A stretch of DNA of 64,000 nt from Hyparrhenia diplandra (taxonomy: Eukaryota > Streptophyta > Magnoliopsida > Poales > Poaceae): NCBI GenBank assembly GCA_015847255.1, contig JADLZK010004634.1, positions 372,001 through 436,000 on the forward strand. Direction: 5' to 3'. Of the stretch, positions 48,880-61,857 are shown in pieces. The notes beneath the pieces are model-generated. The model worked only from the letters and a program-made list of their open reading frames with translations. It did no database searches and was not told where the DNA came from. The first letter of the stretch is position 1; every line of letters begins with the position of its first letter. The position numbers were made by a program, and so were the translations under genes.

Positions 48880-51572
48880 GAATTAACCGCCCGCGCCTGG
48901 TTCGGTAACGGAGGTTGTTCGTGGGTCGCGATTCGTGTTATGTCGATATCGTAATGGGGTCTCTTAATTAGCGTATGGATTATCGATTGAGACTCGTTTG
49001 AGCAATCTGAAGATGTTTAGGGATCAATATAAGTACCTTTGTTCGGCTTTGTGCACCGGCTATGGTTCGTAGATCACTGTTCATGTCTTCTTGGTATTTT
49101 TGCTCTATCAGTATGATCTATTGAAGTTCCCTTTGTTATGATTCTGTCTTTTTATTACTGGATTGATTGACTTTTTATAGGTCGTTGTGACTGCTTATAT
49201 CTGTTTCTGGAATTGTGTAGGCTGTGAATTTTTTTCTTTATTGAATTTGGGTCTAGTTAACAAATTGTGTTGAAAGTTCCATTTGGAAACTTTCTAACCG
49301 GCTAGTGAAGACGATGCTTTGATTATTTGGTGTTCAAGTGTATCGCATTAGCATAGTCACTTATTTTTTGGAAACATTGTATCAGTATGCAAATCTGGTA
49401 TTGCAGGGAAATAATTTTAAATCTGTTTCATAGAAACTTTATTCCATGAATCATAAAAACAGAATTGTCATAGTTACAGTGTCTACTAGAAATTTGGTTC
49501 AGAACTCAAAATTGGGAGAGCATGCCTAGTTGTAATTACCATAAGCATCATCATTGTTCCCAAGTAGTATCACAGTCACTGATAGTAGATACCACCATGC
49601 AGGGTATGAATTGAGCTCGGGGGACAACAAAACCTGCTGCACTGTTTTTTTTAGCTTATTATTTAAAACATTTACAGTGTCAATATTAACATTGGAACTC
49701 TATCCTAGCTTCTATTAGGTTGTATCAGAGTTTTCTTTAACAATTGTTGTTGTTCCTTCATATCGATAGGCTTTTGGCAACAAGCTTCATCCGCATTTTT
49801 TTTGTTCCGAGCCAATGGCTTGGAATCAGTCAACCCAGTTTCATTTGCTTCGTGAAGTTTTATTCAGAAATCAGAATTGAGCTCAAATTAAAATAAAATT
49901 ACCATGGCTTTCAATATGTATTATTGCCACTGATCATAAGTTGTAGGGCATACAGTGACCTTAGACACCTACAATACCTGTTTTGATGTTTCTTTATATT
50001 AATATACAAAACTGTTAGAAAAGCATTTCTGTGGTAGAGTTGCTTCCATTTCCATGTCATTCCATGTCTTTTATCTGGATGCCCCTAACCTAAGCAGCCT
50101 GACATCAGCCAGCCGATAGGTGGCAGCCACCACAAGGGCAGGGATAGGAGCAGGGCACTGGGATAATAGATCTTTTTTTTTTTTCTTCGTTTTATTGATG
50201 CATCTCTTCTCATATTGGGCCTCTCGTACTATCGGGCCTAGCCAACTGCTCATGAAATAGTCAATGTCTACGGAATTAGTCAGGTTCCTTTGTAGAATGA
50301 AGGCCCCTAACGGGCCTCTCATACTACTGGGACTAGCCAACTGCCTATGACATAGTCAATGCTATGGAATCAGTCAGGTTCATTTTTGGGAAAAAACAAA
50401 AACAGGAAGGGCAAACCCCTACTCAATAAATAAATAAATATATTTCAAAAAAAAAAGTGTTGAGGTTGTTGTCAGCTAGGCTCTTAAAACTGGGTCAGTG
50501 GGTCATGATTCATATATTGGGCACAAGTCAATAGTCATTGCTCAATTTGGTTTTTATAAGACAAAACTGTAGTTATCTCAGATAACTTTTCATATGTGAG
50601 ATTGTGTATGTTCCCTTGTTTTCGTATGCAAGATTGCATTCACAGTTATTATTATATAGAGGAGTGTGAAATATTTCATGTTAAGAACCTGTGTCAGAGT
50701 TCTGGATTTTAAAATTGAAACCCCTTGAGATTGAGGAGTGTGAAATATTTCATGTTAAGAACTTGTGTCAGAGTTCTGGATTTCAAAATTGAAACCCCTT
50801 GAGATCTAGCTTTGCCAGTTTATCCTTGAGAATCACATACAGTATTTTGGTCTGACATGGTATTGGCACATTGGATCCAGCTACTTATATTTCAGCTTTG
50901 ATTTTACTCTGAAACTTAGTCTTGCACATTGGGCAGTGGTTCATTTGGATTTAGTTGTATTGTTTGTTTTTAAACATGTCCAAGGTTGCTTCAGAAATTT
51001 TCTTCAAAATTGCTATCTGGGAATCAATCATTGCTAGTTTCATTTTCTTCTAGAGGTTTGGTCCAGAAATCAGAAAATGCACAAGGGATTCTTGTTTGGA
51101 CATACATGTATCCTCTCAATCCATGAACTCCACGTAAGGATGTTCTGTAAGTGGCAGGATTGAGGATGATACATGTGCATCCACACAAGCCCTAACATGT
51201 AAATTGCCATGCTTTTCGATTTGTAGTGCACATTGCCATGCTTTTCGATTTGTAGTTTACATTGGCATGCTTTTCGATTTCTAGTGCATCGGCTTGTAAA
51301 AAGTTGTAGGCAACAAGCAAATCTTAGTTTCAAAGTGTAGCAAACTGTCGCAAACTTCTTATGGTATGCCAATGTTGATATGTATGTAGCTTCATTAGAT
51401 GTTTAGTTGTATTGTGATAACATAATGTCGGCAAGCTCTGTCTGATAGATTGTGTATCAAGTCAATTTCTCTTAGTCTGTCAAGGAAACTGACCATAAAT
51501 ATTCTGTAGCGATTTGAGCGGTGTTGTTCATGTTTCCTGAATCTGTTCTGCCCCAACGTTGCTACTACTAGT

Positions 51573-51611
<39 letters not shown>

Positions 51612-52180
51612 GTTGCTACTACTAAGTATTACTCGAGAGGTGCCTGAAAGATTGTGTTGTTTTCCCGGTTCGCTAGTCTGTAAAACCTTTTCTTTATCAT
51701 TCTTCATCAATGGAATTGGCATTGTCATTGTCTTATGTCCGGTAGTTCAAATAAAAAAAGAGAGAAAAATTGATCTGTTTACAGTTTATGGTGAATGGAT
51801 GACTTGCAACTTTCTTTCTGGAATAGTATCTACACAGTGGATCGAGCTATTTTTATATTTCAGCCTTTACTTTGTTTCACAAGTAGTTGTACAAAGGAGA
51901 GGCTGACCTGTTTGCTTGAACTTATGTTTCTCTGAAAATATAAACATAGCATCAGTCGGCTTATCAGAGGTAAAAAAAGGAGCCTAGAAACCCTTCACTA
52001 CTGATCATCTTCTAGATGCATGTTCATAGTATATATATCTATACTGTTTTTCTTACGGATCTGTTAATACTATGTAAGTCTTTTTATAAAAATAGTTATT
52101 GTTTGAACTTAATAAAAATAATAAAATTAAAATGGGGTGGTTGTTGCATTTCTTTTATTGCCGGCCCCTTCCTAGCGGAC
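48880..52180. other. 3' UTR and gene-free stretch with tandem repeats
   Basis: No coding exon recognised. Tandem duplications: about 95 bp at 50217-50400 (GGGCCTCTC units), 74 bp at 50659-50806 (GAGGAGTGTGAAATATTTCA, two near-identical copies), and three 29-bp units at 51203-51289 (CATGCTTTTCGATTT). Confidence 0.7.
51571..51608. mobile_element. Poly(A) micro-insertion with 16-bp target duplication
   Basis: GTC plus about 35 A lies between two perfect copies of AACGTTGCTACTACTA (51555-51570 and 51609-51624). Almost the whole insert is tail, so little or no source sequence was copied. Confidence 0.75.
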
Positions 52181-52184
52181 TGTA

Positions 52185-52660
52185 GATGTGCAGAAAGATC
52201 CGCCTCCTCTCCCTGGTGCTCAGGACACGCGTTGGCCGGCCACTGGCGCTCCCACATGTTCGGGACACGGCGCCATACGCCCTGGGGGTGCCCGCAGGGC
52301 CTGCCACCGTGCGAGGGAGCGGGGCCACACAGTCTGTCGCCACATGGGATCCTCGTCGCGCCGGCGGTCAAGCGCCTGGTCAGCCGTTGGTCCCACGGTG
52401 TCCACGTCAGTGGAGGACGGAAAACGAACGGATAGAGACGGACACGGTGGCCTTGGTCGTGGCTCGTGTGGCCCGTGGGCCGACGGCCTGTAGTCTCGCC
52501 TTGTTTGTGTTTGACCGCGTCTTGCGTCTGTGGTCGGTGGATTTCCTTGGTCTGGAAATCTGGAGCAGTGGATTGTCGCTTTTTCCATCCACTTCTCCTT
52601 TTTTCTGATTCGCCTCGCGCTGATAAATATCTGCCGCCAAGTAGCATGCGTTCCACGCTC
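52185..52660. other. GC-rich block, no credible gene
   Basis: Six frames are open over part of this block (up to 186 residues), all low in similarity to anything I know. The abrupt change from AT-rich flanks suggests captured or promoter sequence. Confidence 0.35.
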
Positions 52661-52734
52661 CCAAAGCATCATCTACAGTAGTATAACTGCTACAGCGTGA
52701 AGCATGGAGGCAAGAAAGTTGAGATTCTTCAATG

Positions 52735-52939
52735 CAGGGACGGAGCCAAAAATAATAATCAAAGGGAGGGCTGAAGATCATCTTCTACCTCTAGCAACCC
52801 CTCTTATAGCTTAATCCATGCCTAAAAATAACTTAATCCATGCCTAAAAATAAGGAGGGGCTGAGGGAGGGCTCCACTTGATTAGCAGCCGTAGGGGGGG
52901 GCTGGAGCCCGGGTAGCCCCCCCGCTGGCTCCGTCCCTG
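52735..52939. mobile_element. hAT-type MITE with perfect 8-bp target duplication
   Basis: Ends CAGGGACGGAGCCA and TGGCTCCGTCCCTG are perfect 14-bp inverted repeats. CTTCAATG flanks both sides (52727-52734 and 52940-52947). An internal AACTTAATCCATGCCTAAAA-like unit is tandemly repeated. Intact ends and flanks suggest a fairly recent insertion. Confidence 0.92.
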
Positions 52940-53741
52940 CTTCAATGCTCGCTCGATTTTACAGTCTTTTCGTGCCATCGATTGAGAAAATACTATGTTC
53001 TACTCGAAAGGCTTTCAAATTGAGTTGCGGACTTGCGGATGAAGATATTCGCTTATCTTTTTTATTGACTTATTTGCTCTTCTTTGAGAGGCACACGGCA
53101 TACCCGTTTGCGAGGTACTCCACTCTAGTATCATTTCATTTCTCAGCGTCGTCTGGATAAGCCAACTAATACTGTTTTGTTCAAAGTGATGGATTGATCC
53201 TTCACCACCTCATTACTTGTAAACTTATAGTTATACTACGAGTATAGAATCATTTCAACTAAATTTGAGGAATGGATTCGTGATATATTACCTCGTCTAA
53301 AATAGCTTTTTTAGGAATGACTTGTTTGGATGCACCATCTAAAATAGCTTGATTCACCAAGCAAGCACTCCATAGATGGCTTGATGCTGTGGTGTTTTTG
53401 CCATTAATGAGGAACCTTGCATAACGACCAATATCAATTATCACTTTGGGTGCCGTTTATTTAAGCATATATCTATTGCTTTCCAGTAACTTTCTTGTTA
53501 TGAAACTTGCTTTCCAGTAACTCACCAACGCGGTATTCTATTTTTCGTGGTTGCTGCTGTTACTACATACAGTCAAGTAGTAGTCAACACCAACATCAGT
53601 TGGCTTTTCACTATAATAACTTTGGGGTTCAAATCCTTATGCTTCCTCTTTCTGTGAAAGTATAACTGTTATATAAATTATACCAAGAAAAGTAACTTTC
53701 TTGTTCGCACAAAGAAAAGAAAATAACTTTTTTTTTATCTA

Positions 53742-53996
53742 CACTGCCTCTTGAAACATAAGAGAACGAAGTTCGTCCTAAATCAAATTAACTAGCACAA
53801 GTTTGATCAAACCTATGGAAAAGAACACTAATACTTATGACATCAACAAATTAGCATCATTCAAATATATTATAAAATGTACTTTCATAATTTATCTCTT
53901 TGATGTGTTAGTAAAACTCTTGTCTATAATACCTTAAACTTAAGATAGTTGGACTTAGCACAAATTTCTGTTCTTATATATTTCAGGCAGAGGAAG
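53742..53996. mobile_element. Decayed Stowaway-like MITE
   Basis: Bounded by TA. The interior (AGTTTGATCAAACCTATGGA, ATTAGCATCATTCAAATATA) matches, from memory, a common grass MITE. The terminal repeats are worn. Confidence 0.5.
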
Positions 53997-54424
53997 TATG
54001 TTTTAGAACAATTATGTGGACATTATTTACAATAGTCGGGTGGGTTTTTCTACCAAAGATTTACCTACACATGCCAAGCTTTTCAAAAGTCTATCGTCCA
54101 CAGCCCCCAAATCTTGTGCACATGGCACATGCACAAAAGAAAGAATAAAATATCTGTCACGCTCTTTATTTTTGTAACCGAGAACAGAAGGGATTCTTTG
54201 CTCTCCGGCTCCGTTTTAATACAGGCGTCAGGCGGAGGAAAAGCCTTGGCTCCCAACTCAGTCTCCTTCCCACTATCAGTCCAGGCCTTTCTTCACCCTT
54301 AACGCCTACCAAACTTCACAGCCCTCTCCATAACTGCTGCTACTGCCGTCCTCCGCCTGCACCCGAGCTACCATTCTCCGTCGATCTCCTCCAGGCCCTA
54401 GCGCGCTACCACGCCGACGCGTCC

Positions 54425-54909
54425 ATGGCCTCGGGGTCGAACCCGGACACGGACAGCATGGACACCGACCCTCCAGGCGGCCTCTCCATCGCCGTCGAGC
54501 GCAACCCGCCGGAGTCGCGCCTGCAGCAGCTCGGCGTCAGGTCCTGGCCCAAGTGAGCACCGATCACTGTCCGTTAGTTTCTTCTTGGTTTGTCGGCCGG
54601 GCGGCCGGCCGGCCTCGGGTACGCTACGGCGGTCTTGATCGATCGCCGGCCGCGCGCGCGTGACGTACGTATGTAATGGCTGCTGCCGTGCCCGTGCAGG
54701 TGGGGTTGCCCGCCGGGAAGTTCCCGGTGAAGTTCGACGCGCGGCAGACGTGCTACCTGCTCAAGGGCAAGGTGCGGGCGCACATCAAGGGGTCGACCGA
54801 GTGCGTGGAGTTCGGCGCCGGCGACCTCGTCGTCTTCCCCAAGGGCCTCAGCTGCACCTGGGACGTCGTCGCCGCCGTCGACAAGTACTACAAGTTCGAC
54901 TCGTCCTGA
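54425..54909 (+). CDS. Small cupin (Cupin_3 type) protein, two exons, one apparent frameshift
   Basis: Exon 1 54425-54552 ends CCCAA before GTGAGC; exon 2 54700-54909 follows GTGCAG and ends in TGA. The protein would be about 112 residues: an acidic amino end (MDTDPPGG), the motif RLQQLGVRSWPKWG across the splice, then the conserved barrel (RQTCYLLKGKVRAHIKG, EFGAGDLVVFPKGLSCTWDV, KYYKF). These are hallmarks of plant single-domain Cupin_3 proteins; substrate unknown. The expected WGCPPGKFP needs one more base in the GGG run at about 54715-54717; without it exon 2 is one base out of frame with exon 1. A start at 54676 would keep exon 2 open but begin inside the intron and lose WGCPP. Confidence 0.8.
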
Positions 54910-54929
54910 TCCTGACTCAGCTCAGATTA

Positions 54930-57610
54930 TTGGTTCGATCGGCTGCTAGCTCAAGTTAATTGTGCTGATTAGCCTAATTCCGTAGCTAATTTGCTTACGT
55001 AGCCCGTGTCTATCTTCTCTAATCGCCTTCTCTTCTGTCATGTAAAAAAATTGGAGGGGTTGCAGGGCATCTAGCTCTAGCCCCTGCGCCTGCGTAGGCC
55101 AGTAGTTAGTTTTATTCATCCGGGAACTGAGAGAAAAAAAAAACCCCGGTCAATGCGGGGGCTGTTCAAAGTGTCCTTTGTTTATTCCTCCGAGTGCAAT
55201 CCATTTTGAATGCTTCTTTGACCAGCGCCCTTGGACTGCGCTGTCTTTTTTTATATTTCTTTTCTGTTTTTTCTATATATATATTTGGAAAATCTGGCCA
55301 ACTGTGACCCTCCATTTCTCGTGTGCCCGGTCCACCTGGACGCCGGCTCGGTCCTTCTGTTAGTAGAAAACAACTCTTAATTTGTTTCTCTAAAAAAAAA
55401 AAAAAAAAAAAAAAAAATAACGTCCATTATTTTTGTATCTTAACCTCTTAATTTCCCTCATTCTTCGCTTCCTATATCTGTTTTTTAGAAAAATAAATAT
55501 ATTAATATCCTAACCTCCACATCAAACAATGAAAATATTTACGCGTCGTTCTCCAAAGCATCTTTGACTTTTCTTTTCTATAAAAATATTTATTAAAAAA
55601 TTATATATGTATACTTTTATGAAAGTATTTTTCAAAACAAATCTATTGATATTATTTTCACATTTCTAAACTCACCGACTTAAAAATTATTAATAATTTA
55701 TGTTTCCAATGTTTGACCCGAAAGCCTTTTTTTCAAAAACGTCTTCCTTTATTTTGTTCTATCTGGTCATATAATCCCACCGACTAGGAAGACTAAAATT
55801 GGTTTATTCTATTTTGTTCAATTGGGATAATCATTGGTTTAAACAGAGGACACAGGAGAGACCACTCCTACGATGACAATAGATGTAAAGAAGCGAGGCA
55901 AGAGGGTTGTAGCGAGGCAAGAGGGATGACTTAACTGGTCAGCTGGTGGAGGACGACATGGCAACAAAGGATCAAGGCAAGGTTCATGGTAGCCATTACA
56001 ATTGGTTAGGGAGTTTATACAGAAAGAGGGTGACCATAACTCAATTGATTCGAGTAAAGAAATGTGGCCAGGCATCATGGTCTTTAGGTTTGAGCCATTT
56101 TTCAACACATTTTCCACATCTTTTCAATGGAATACTACTAGGTCCTATCTCCGATTACATGGTACATTTGTAACACTACTAGGTTTTCAACAATTCCTGA
56201 GTGCCTTTTATTTAATTGGCCTATGGTTATTACTTATTTGCCTTATTTCAAATTTCCTAAAATACACTTCTCAAGAGTTAGTAATCCCTCCGTTCCAAGT
56301 TATGTTTATAGATATGACTTATAATTTGGAATGGAGAGAGTATTTACTAAAGTTCGTAGTTCAGTTGGTTCTAGTTTGCCTATGGAACCTCGAGAACTTA
56401 GTTCGGACCCCATGTTAAACACATTTGCAGACCAATATGAGGCGAATTTCAGGGGGCTTGGGATAATAAAATCCCTCATTTGGGCCGCCCATCTCACGGG
56501 GATGTGGTGCCGCTGTATATGGGTGTGGCTAGGGTTCGGAGGTTTTCCACGAGTTGCGTGAGAAATTCTTCTTCTTAGTTAAATACCGATGGGGTACGTT
56601 ATTCCCCGCGGCTCGCTTGGTTTTTTTTTTTTTACAGATTTTTGTTGGGAAAGTATTTTCTAAGGATTCTTGGTTGCTACTTTTTGCCCACAGAGATTGT
56701 TGAATAATTATACTACCAAATTGTTGCAACTTGATAAAAAAAATCATGAAGGAGAACAATAACCTTCCACCATTTGAAAGAAAAAACTCTGAAAATGTAA
56801 TGCGGCAGTCTTATTGATTTTGACAGGTTAATGTCGAATATAACAAGATTGACAAGTCCCATGTATATAATACTATTTTATTTGTCTCGCATGGAGCCAT
56901 GTCAAATGTTTAAGTAGAAGCAATCAGGTCTATCGACGGACAGTTTTTTTGGTGGAAACAAGAAATCAAATTATTTTTTTTTTAATTTTTAATAATTCAT
57001 CTCTTGTTAAAAAAAAAAAAAAAACTTCATATTCATCGGTACTCCTACATACTAGTAGGGTTCAAATTATCCATATTGATCGGAAATCCGTGATGAAACG
57101 AGGATATGTGACCGTACGAAAGAGCATATGCCGAATTCTTGGCTGGTAGCTAGCAGTGTTTTTAGCTGTAGCTAGAGGTGGTTGAGCTCAGAATTAATGG
57201 CCAGATGCGTCCGTGCCCTGCCCATGGCTCTGCTGGCCTGGGTGACCAGTGACTAGCTCTGCACTTGCATTCTGAAAGTGGCAGTGGATGGCCGGGCCAT
57301 TCACCAGTGGCGGACCGGTGGTGCCGGCCGGCCTGGAGCAGCTTCACAATCACAGCCTTTGATTTTGTAGTGTCACAGTGTGGCTGGCGAGCCCAGCCGG
57401 GGCCGTCGCATTGCATGGCGCCATGGCTCAATGGCTGGAAAGGTGGTGGTGGTCCTGTGCACCCACTCACACTGTGTCGGACGGACGACACGGCTAGCTG
57501 CTCGGTGACTCGACTCGATCCGGCCACCGAAAGTGCTGCCGGAGCATGTGGGCGAAGGTGCTTTGGGTTGACGGCTACTCCGGCTGTTTATGTCTTTTGT
57601 CGCCGTGTGT
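54930..57610. other. No gene seen downstream of the cupin gene
   Basis: The 3' UTR is followed by AT-rich DNA with A runs at about 55391 and 57007 and a GC-richer patch at 57180-57560. A miniature Stowaway (56284-56340) is the only defined element. Confidence 0.5.
56284..56340. mobile_element. Miniature Stowaway, 57 bp
   Basis: TA-flanked, with ends ATCCCTCCGTTCCAAGTTAT and TTATAATTTGGAATGGAGAGAG inverted. Only terminal sequence remains, so it is an internal-deletion derivative. Confidence 0.7.
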
Positions 57611-57628
57611 CCGATCCTTTGACTGAAC

Positions 57629-58369
57629 GCCTCGTTTAGTTGGCTAACGGCTACCTTTTTCACCAGGGACAGCAGACATTAGCTATCTGAGATATATGTT
57701 TTAAATAAAATTCTAAAAAAAATAACTAATCAACGTTTAGATGTACACCCACAGTGGGTTGTTTAGAGACCCAAGTTTCCTGGTAGGATAATATTTACTA
57801 CAAACAAAGATTCCCCCCATCTTCTCAAAAGTGCCGAGGGACGTTCGGAAGTAAAATTTAGGTAAAAAATTTAAATCTAAATTAGCCCGCCTACGGCTAC
57901 CAGGGACAGCAGACAGAGCTGTCTGTAAAGGCAATTTTGCACGCGGCTGACTGTCAATATTTTACCACCCAAGGCAACAGTGTTTGGGGAGCCGATCGAT
58001 TCATCACGAGGCCGCCTACGGCTACCAGGGACAGCAGACAGAGCTGTCTGTAAAGGCAATTTGCACGCGGCTGACTGTAAGCACCCACAGGCAACAGTGT
58101 TTGGGAGCCGATCGATTCATCAAGAGCTTTTGTAAGAGTTTCGCCATGATGCCAGTACGTTCTCGCTTGTTTAGATAAAAATTTCCTCCAAATTTCACTA
58201 TAAAAAGAAGATTCCCCATCACATCAAATGTACATCACGTGTATGTATAATTAGTTATTTTTTAAAATTTTACTTCCAAACATATATTTAGATGTATTTT
58301 GTGAGGTATTTATCTTTTTGAGTCTGGAGAGAGTGAAAAAGAGATAAAATTTAGCCAACTAAACGAGGC
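57629..58369. mobile_element. Non-autonomous DNA transposon with GCCTCGTTTAGTTGGCTAA ends
   Basis: GCCTCGTTTAGTTGGCTAA at 57629-57647 has its perfect inverse at 58351-58369. The right subterminal part (CCAAACATATATTTAGATGT, GGAGAGAGTG) matches sequence at about 11950 and 12990. No clean target duplication was seen. The interior carries a 125-bp tandem duplication. Confidence 0.7.
57887..58130. repeat. 125-bp tandem duplication
   Basis: CCGCCTACGGCTACCAGGGA begins at 57887 and 58012, and each unit contains GCAACAGTGTTTGGG. A partial third copy lies near 57646. TAAGAGTTTCGCCATGATGC also occurs twice (about 58131 and 58371), the second just outside the element. Confidence 0.9.
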
Positions 58370-59799
58370 CTAAGAGTTTCGCCATGATGCCAGTACGTTC
58401 AAAATTTAAGCCTCAGAAACAGGGATCTAAATACACCCTAAGCCTCATAAACAAATCAAGCTTAATAAGACAAAGTTGTTCCTTGGTGTGTTCCAAACGG
58501 ATCCGCCTAATAAGCCAAGCTCGAAAGCTTCAGCGCAAAACAAATCAAAGCCCCAGTGTACAATTCCGTTAGGCCCAGACCAGACCGGTGGCCGACCAAA
58601 ATTCTCCTGCATTTACAGCCCACCAACACTACACCGCTCCGGCGGTCAGTTTGGCGAGCTGCTGAGCGAGCAGAGCTCCAACTGCATCGCGGATGAGGGG
58701 GCCGGGCCAACGGCCAACCAGCAACCGTACTCTGCGGCAGCGATAACTGCATGTCGAGAGATTGCTGCCTTTCCGAGCGTCTCGGTCACATGAAGAATAC
58801 CGCCGTTTGCCGTAGTACGTCCAAGCGAAGTGCAGCGGGAGGAAATGATTCAGAGTTCTGAAATGCGGTGGTGGGTATCAACAAGTCGCACGTTGAGGAA
58901 TTGACGTGGATTCCTTGCCATAAATCCGGCCTTGTTCTTACGTTGAAACGAAACAATTTATTTTAGTAGCACTTACGATTGAAAGAATTTTCTTGCCATA
59001 AATATTTTCATTTACTAAATTCTTCCCAAAGAAATGGTTTAGAATGCTTAAATGTTGCTTATATGGCTCAAAATAACAGATAACGAACATCCAGATGAAT
59101 GAATTTCCGGAATATATCATGTGATGAAACATCTTGGAATTATTGAATATTTGTGGCATCGTGTTTTCTGAATCATGATATGTACTCCTTTTCTGAGACA
59201 TCACCTGCCAGAAACTATCATCACAGGCTCCAGAAGAAACTGGTGATGACCAATAGGTTGTGGTGTGGCTCATGGTAACAGAAATAAAAAGCCTTCATTC
59301 AGGGAGAAGGAGAAACATTTCGGATTAGAATTGATCTGATTTTTTATTCAGTTTTGCTACGAAATGTCAAAGGCATGCCAAACTCTGGATCTTGGTTCGT
59401 CAACAAACCAAATCAAAACGTTGATATCTAATTGTTCAGGTGAGTTCTGAATGTTGGTAGGAAGAGGGGGCAACATCTACTCGGCCGCCGGATTTGATTC
59501 AATGGGAATTTAGCAACAAATTCAAAGCCAAACCCCTTGGACACGAGGGCACCAACCTCCACAACTAAAGAGGTCATGCCAAACGAGAAGGCATGTCATC
59601 TCTAAAGCCGGAATCATCTCTAGACGCCAGTAGCAATTTGGAGAGCTCTTGTCATGGAATATCTCACAAAAGAGTGCTAGAAATGATAAAAAAATTGGAA
59701 GTAAAACGAATGAAAAAAATGCTCAAAGCTTTAATGCAGTCATTATAGTTCTGGATTCAAAATTGTAAACCTAGTAAAATTGGAATGGAGATAAAAAAA

Positions 59800-60398
59800 T
59801 CTCTCATGTAGATCATCTTCCGATAAAACAATTCAACACCTATTTTTTATTGTTTCTATGACATTTTTTGTGAGATATAAAAATACATTTACTTTTGGAT
59901 TACCACCTCCTTTAAATATAAGAGATTTGTTCCTTATTTGGTCTAAAAGGGTGAACAAAAAGTACAATACATTGTTATTAACAACAGATCTCGCACTTGT
60001 ATGGGCAATTTGGTTGACAAGGAACATAAGTAGTTTTTGACAAATGCAAACCAAAATCTTTTTTGAGTCATTATAGTCATGGGGACAAATTTGAGTTGCT
60101 GGTGCGGGAACAACTTTGCTGGTGAATGAAGATCGACTAGCTGTGATCACTTTACCTCGCGCCGGCACCTAGAAGGCAGGCCTAATATTTTAGAGTTCTT
60201 ACGTTGAATGGTTTTTCTTGCCATAAACATTTTGATTTTTGTTTGGTCAAAATTTTTTTTTTATTTCCTTATTTCTTTGGCCTTGAGTATGGCCAAAAGT
60301 TGTATCCAACAAAACTGTATTTTGCTTTAAACCTTGTAATAATTGGTTGATTCTACGGATAGATGAAACCATTCATTTCCTTTAACTAAAAAAAAAAA
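59800..60398 (+). pseudogene. LINE-type retroelement 3' fragment with A tail
   Basis: The plus strand at about 59818-60037 reads DKTIQHLFFIVSMTFFVRYK, FGLPPPLNIRDLFLIWSKRV, then LALVWAIWLTRN, the region after the zinc-binding motif of plant reverse transcriptases, followed by a stop. The non-coding tail ends in about 12 A at 60387-60398. Pieces of the same tail recur at about 60400-60540 and 62640-62950, so later local duplications started here. Confidence 0.7.
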
Positions 60399-60766
60399 AT
60401 TGGTAGTGCGCGAACACACTTGCCACTGAACGGTACAGTACGGCTAGTTGTTTTGATAAATTTCGCAGTTCTTAAAAGTTTAAATAGGCAGAACTTAGAA
60501 TGTTGAATGATTTTTCTTGCCATAAATTTGATTTACTAAGTTTTTTTAAGTTAATTTTTTTAGGACCTATTTGGTACAACTTATATTTTGCTTATATGGC
60601 AAAAATAGTTGAACTCAACATCCAAATGTCATGCTTTCCGGCTCTTCATGTCTTCAACCTCTTGTTCTTCATTGACCCTTTGTTGTAACACAACGTCGCC
60701 GCCGATTCATCGTTGTCCTCCTTCAACCACCTACCCTCCTCAGTGCTAGAGTCACGCACCGGTGTG

Positions 60767-61690
60767 TAGTGATCAACTACACATAAGCATGCTAGCCTGC
60801 AAGGTAAGAAATAAAAAGAAATCGATAGGGAGAAGGAGCAACATCCAACGGATTACCATCGTCGGATCATATGGATGGGGTTCGATAAGGCAAATTCATG
60901 CCAAACCTACCTCTTATTCATCATCAAACCAAATCGAAAACGTTTATACCTAATTGTTGTAAGAAAAAAGAAGTTGGTAGGAAGAGGGGGCAGCATCTAG
61001 CGGATTACCTTGTCGGTTCAATGGGGTTCGGCTAGACAAATTCATGCCGAGCCTAACCCTCTTAGATGAGAAGGCACCAATTGTATGGTTACCTCCCTCA
61101 AGACTCAAGAGGTCCCAAACGAGAAGGCATGGCAACTCTAGTCGCTAACGCAAGTAGAGTCATATGGATGGGGTGTAGTGATCAAACACATATGCATGCT
61201 AGCCTGCAGGTTAAGAAATCAAAAGAAATCGGTAGGGAGAATGCAACATCCCGGAATTGTTGTAACGAAAAAAAGAGTCACACAAGTTGGTAGTGATCAA
61301 CTACACATATGCATGCTAGTACCTTTGGGTAAGAAATAAAAAGAAATCGGTAGGGAGAAGGAGCAACATCCAACGGATTACCATTGTCGGATCATATGGA
61401 TGGGGTTTGATAAGGCAAATTCATGCCAAACCTACCTCTTATTCATCATCAAACCAAATCGAAACATTGATACCTAATTGTTATAATAAAAAAAGAAGTT
61501 GGTAGGAAGAGGGGGCATCATCTAGCGGATTACCTTGTCAATTCACAGGATTCAGCTAGACAAATTCATGCCATGCCTAACCCTCTTGGACGAGAGGGCA
61601 CCAATTTTATGGTTACCCCCCTCAAGACTCAAGAGGTCCCAAACGAGAAGGCACGGCAACTCTTCTAGTCGCTAACGCAAATAGTTATAT
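60767..61690. repeat. 524-bp tandem duplication
   Basis: TAGTGATCAACTACACATA starts at 60767 and 61291. Later landmarks keep the spacing (GGTAGGAAGAGGGGGC at 60976 and 61501). A truncated copy of the unit start sits at about 61168. Related blocks occur at 59300-59600 and 63026-63345. Confidence 0.9.
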
Positions 61691-61857
61691 GCCGGAGGGC
61701 ACCAATTGTATGGTCCCCCGCCTCCAAAGACTTCTTGTCCTCAATGAGGAGGCATGGCATCTCTAGATGCTAGAAGTACACCGGCACACATATTTGTGTG
61801 GACCGCGAGAGGCTACCCACGCCTCCCTCTACCAACTCCTGCCTCCCTAGACTTGTG

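Noticed and set aside
48315..48908. 197-residue plus-strand frame overlapping the CSNAP-like gene
   Set aside because: Low-complexity Ser/Pro/Arg; the shorter frame at 48656 has a better start context and a family-like tail.
52096..52656. 186-residue minus-strand frame
   Set aside because: Several frames on both strands are open over the same GC-rich block and none resembles a protein family.
59833..60168. 111-residue minus-strand frame
   Set aside because: It is the antisense shadow of the LINE-type fragment whose plus-strand translation matches reverse transcriptase tails.
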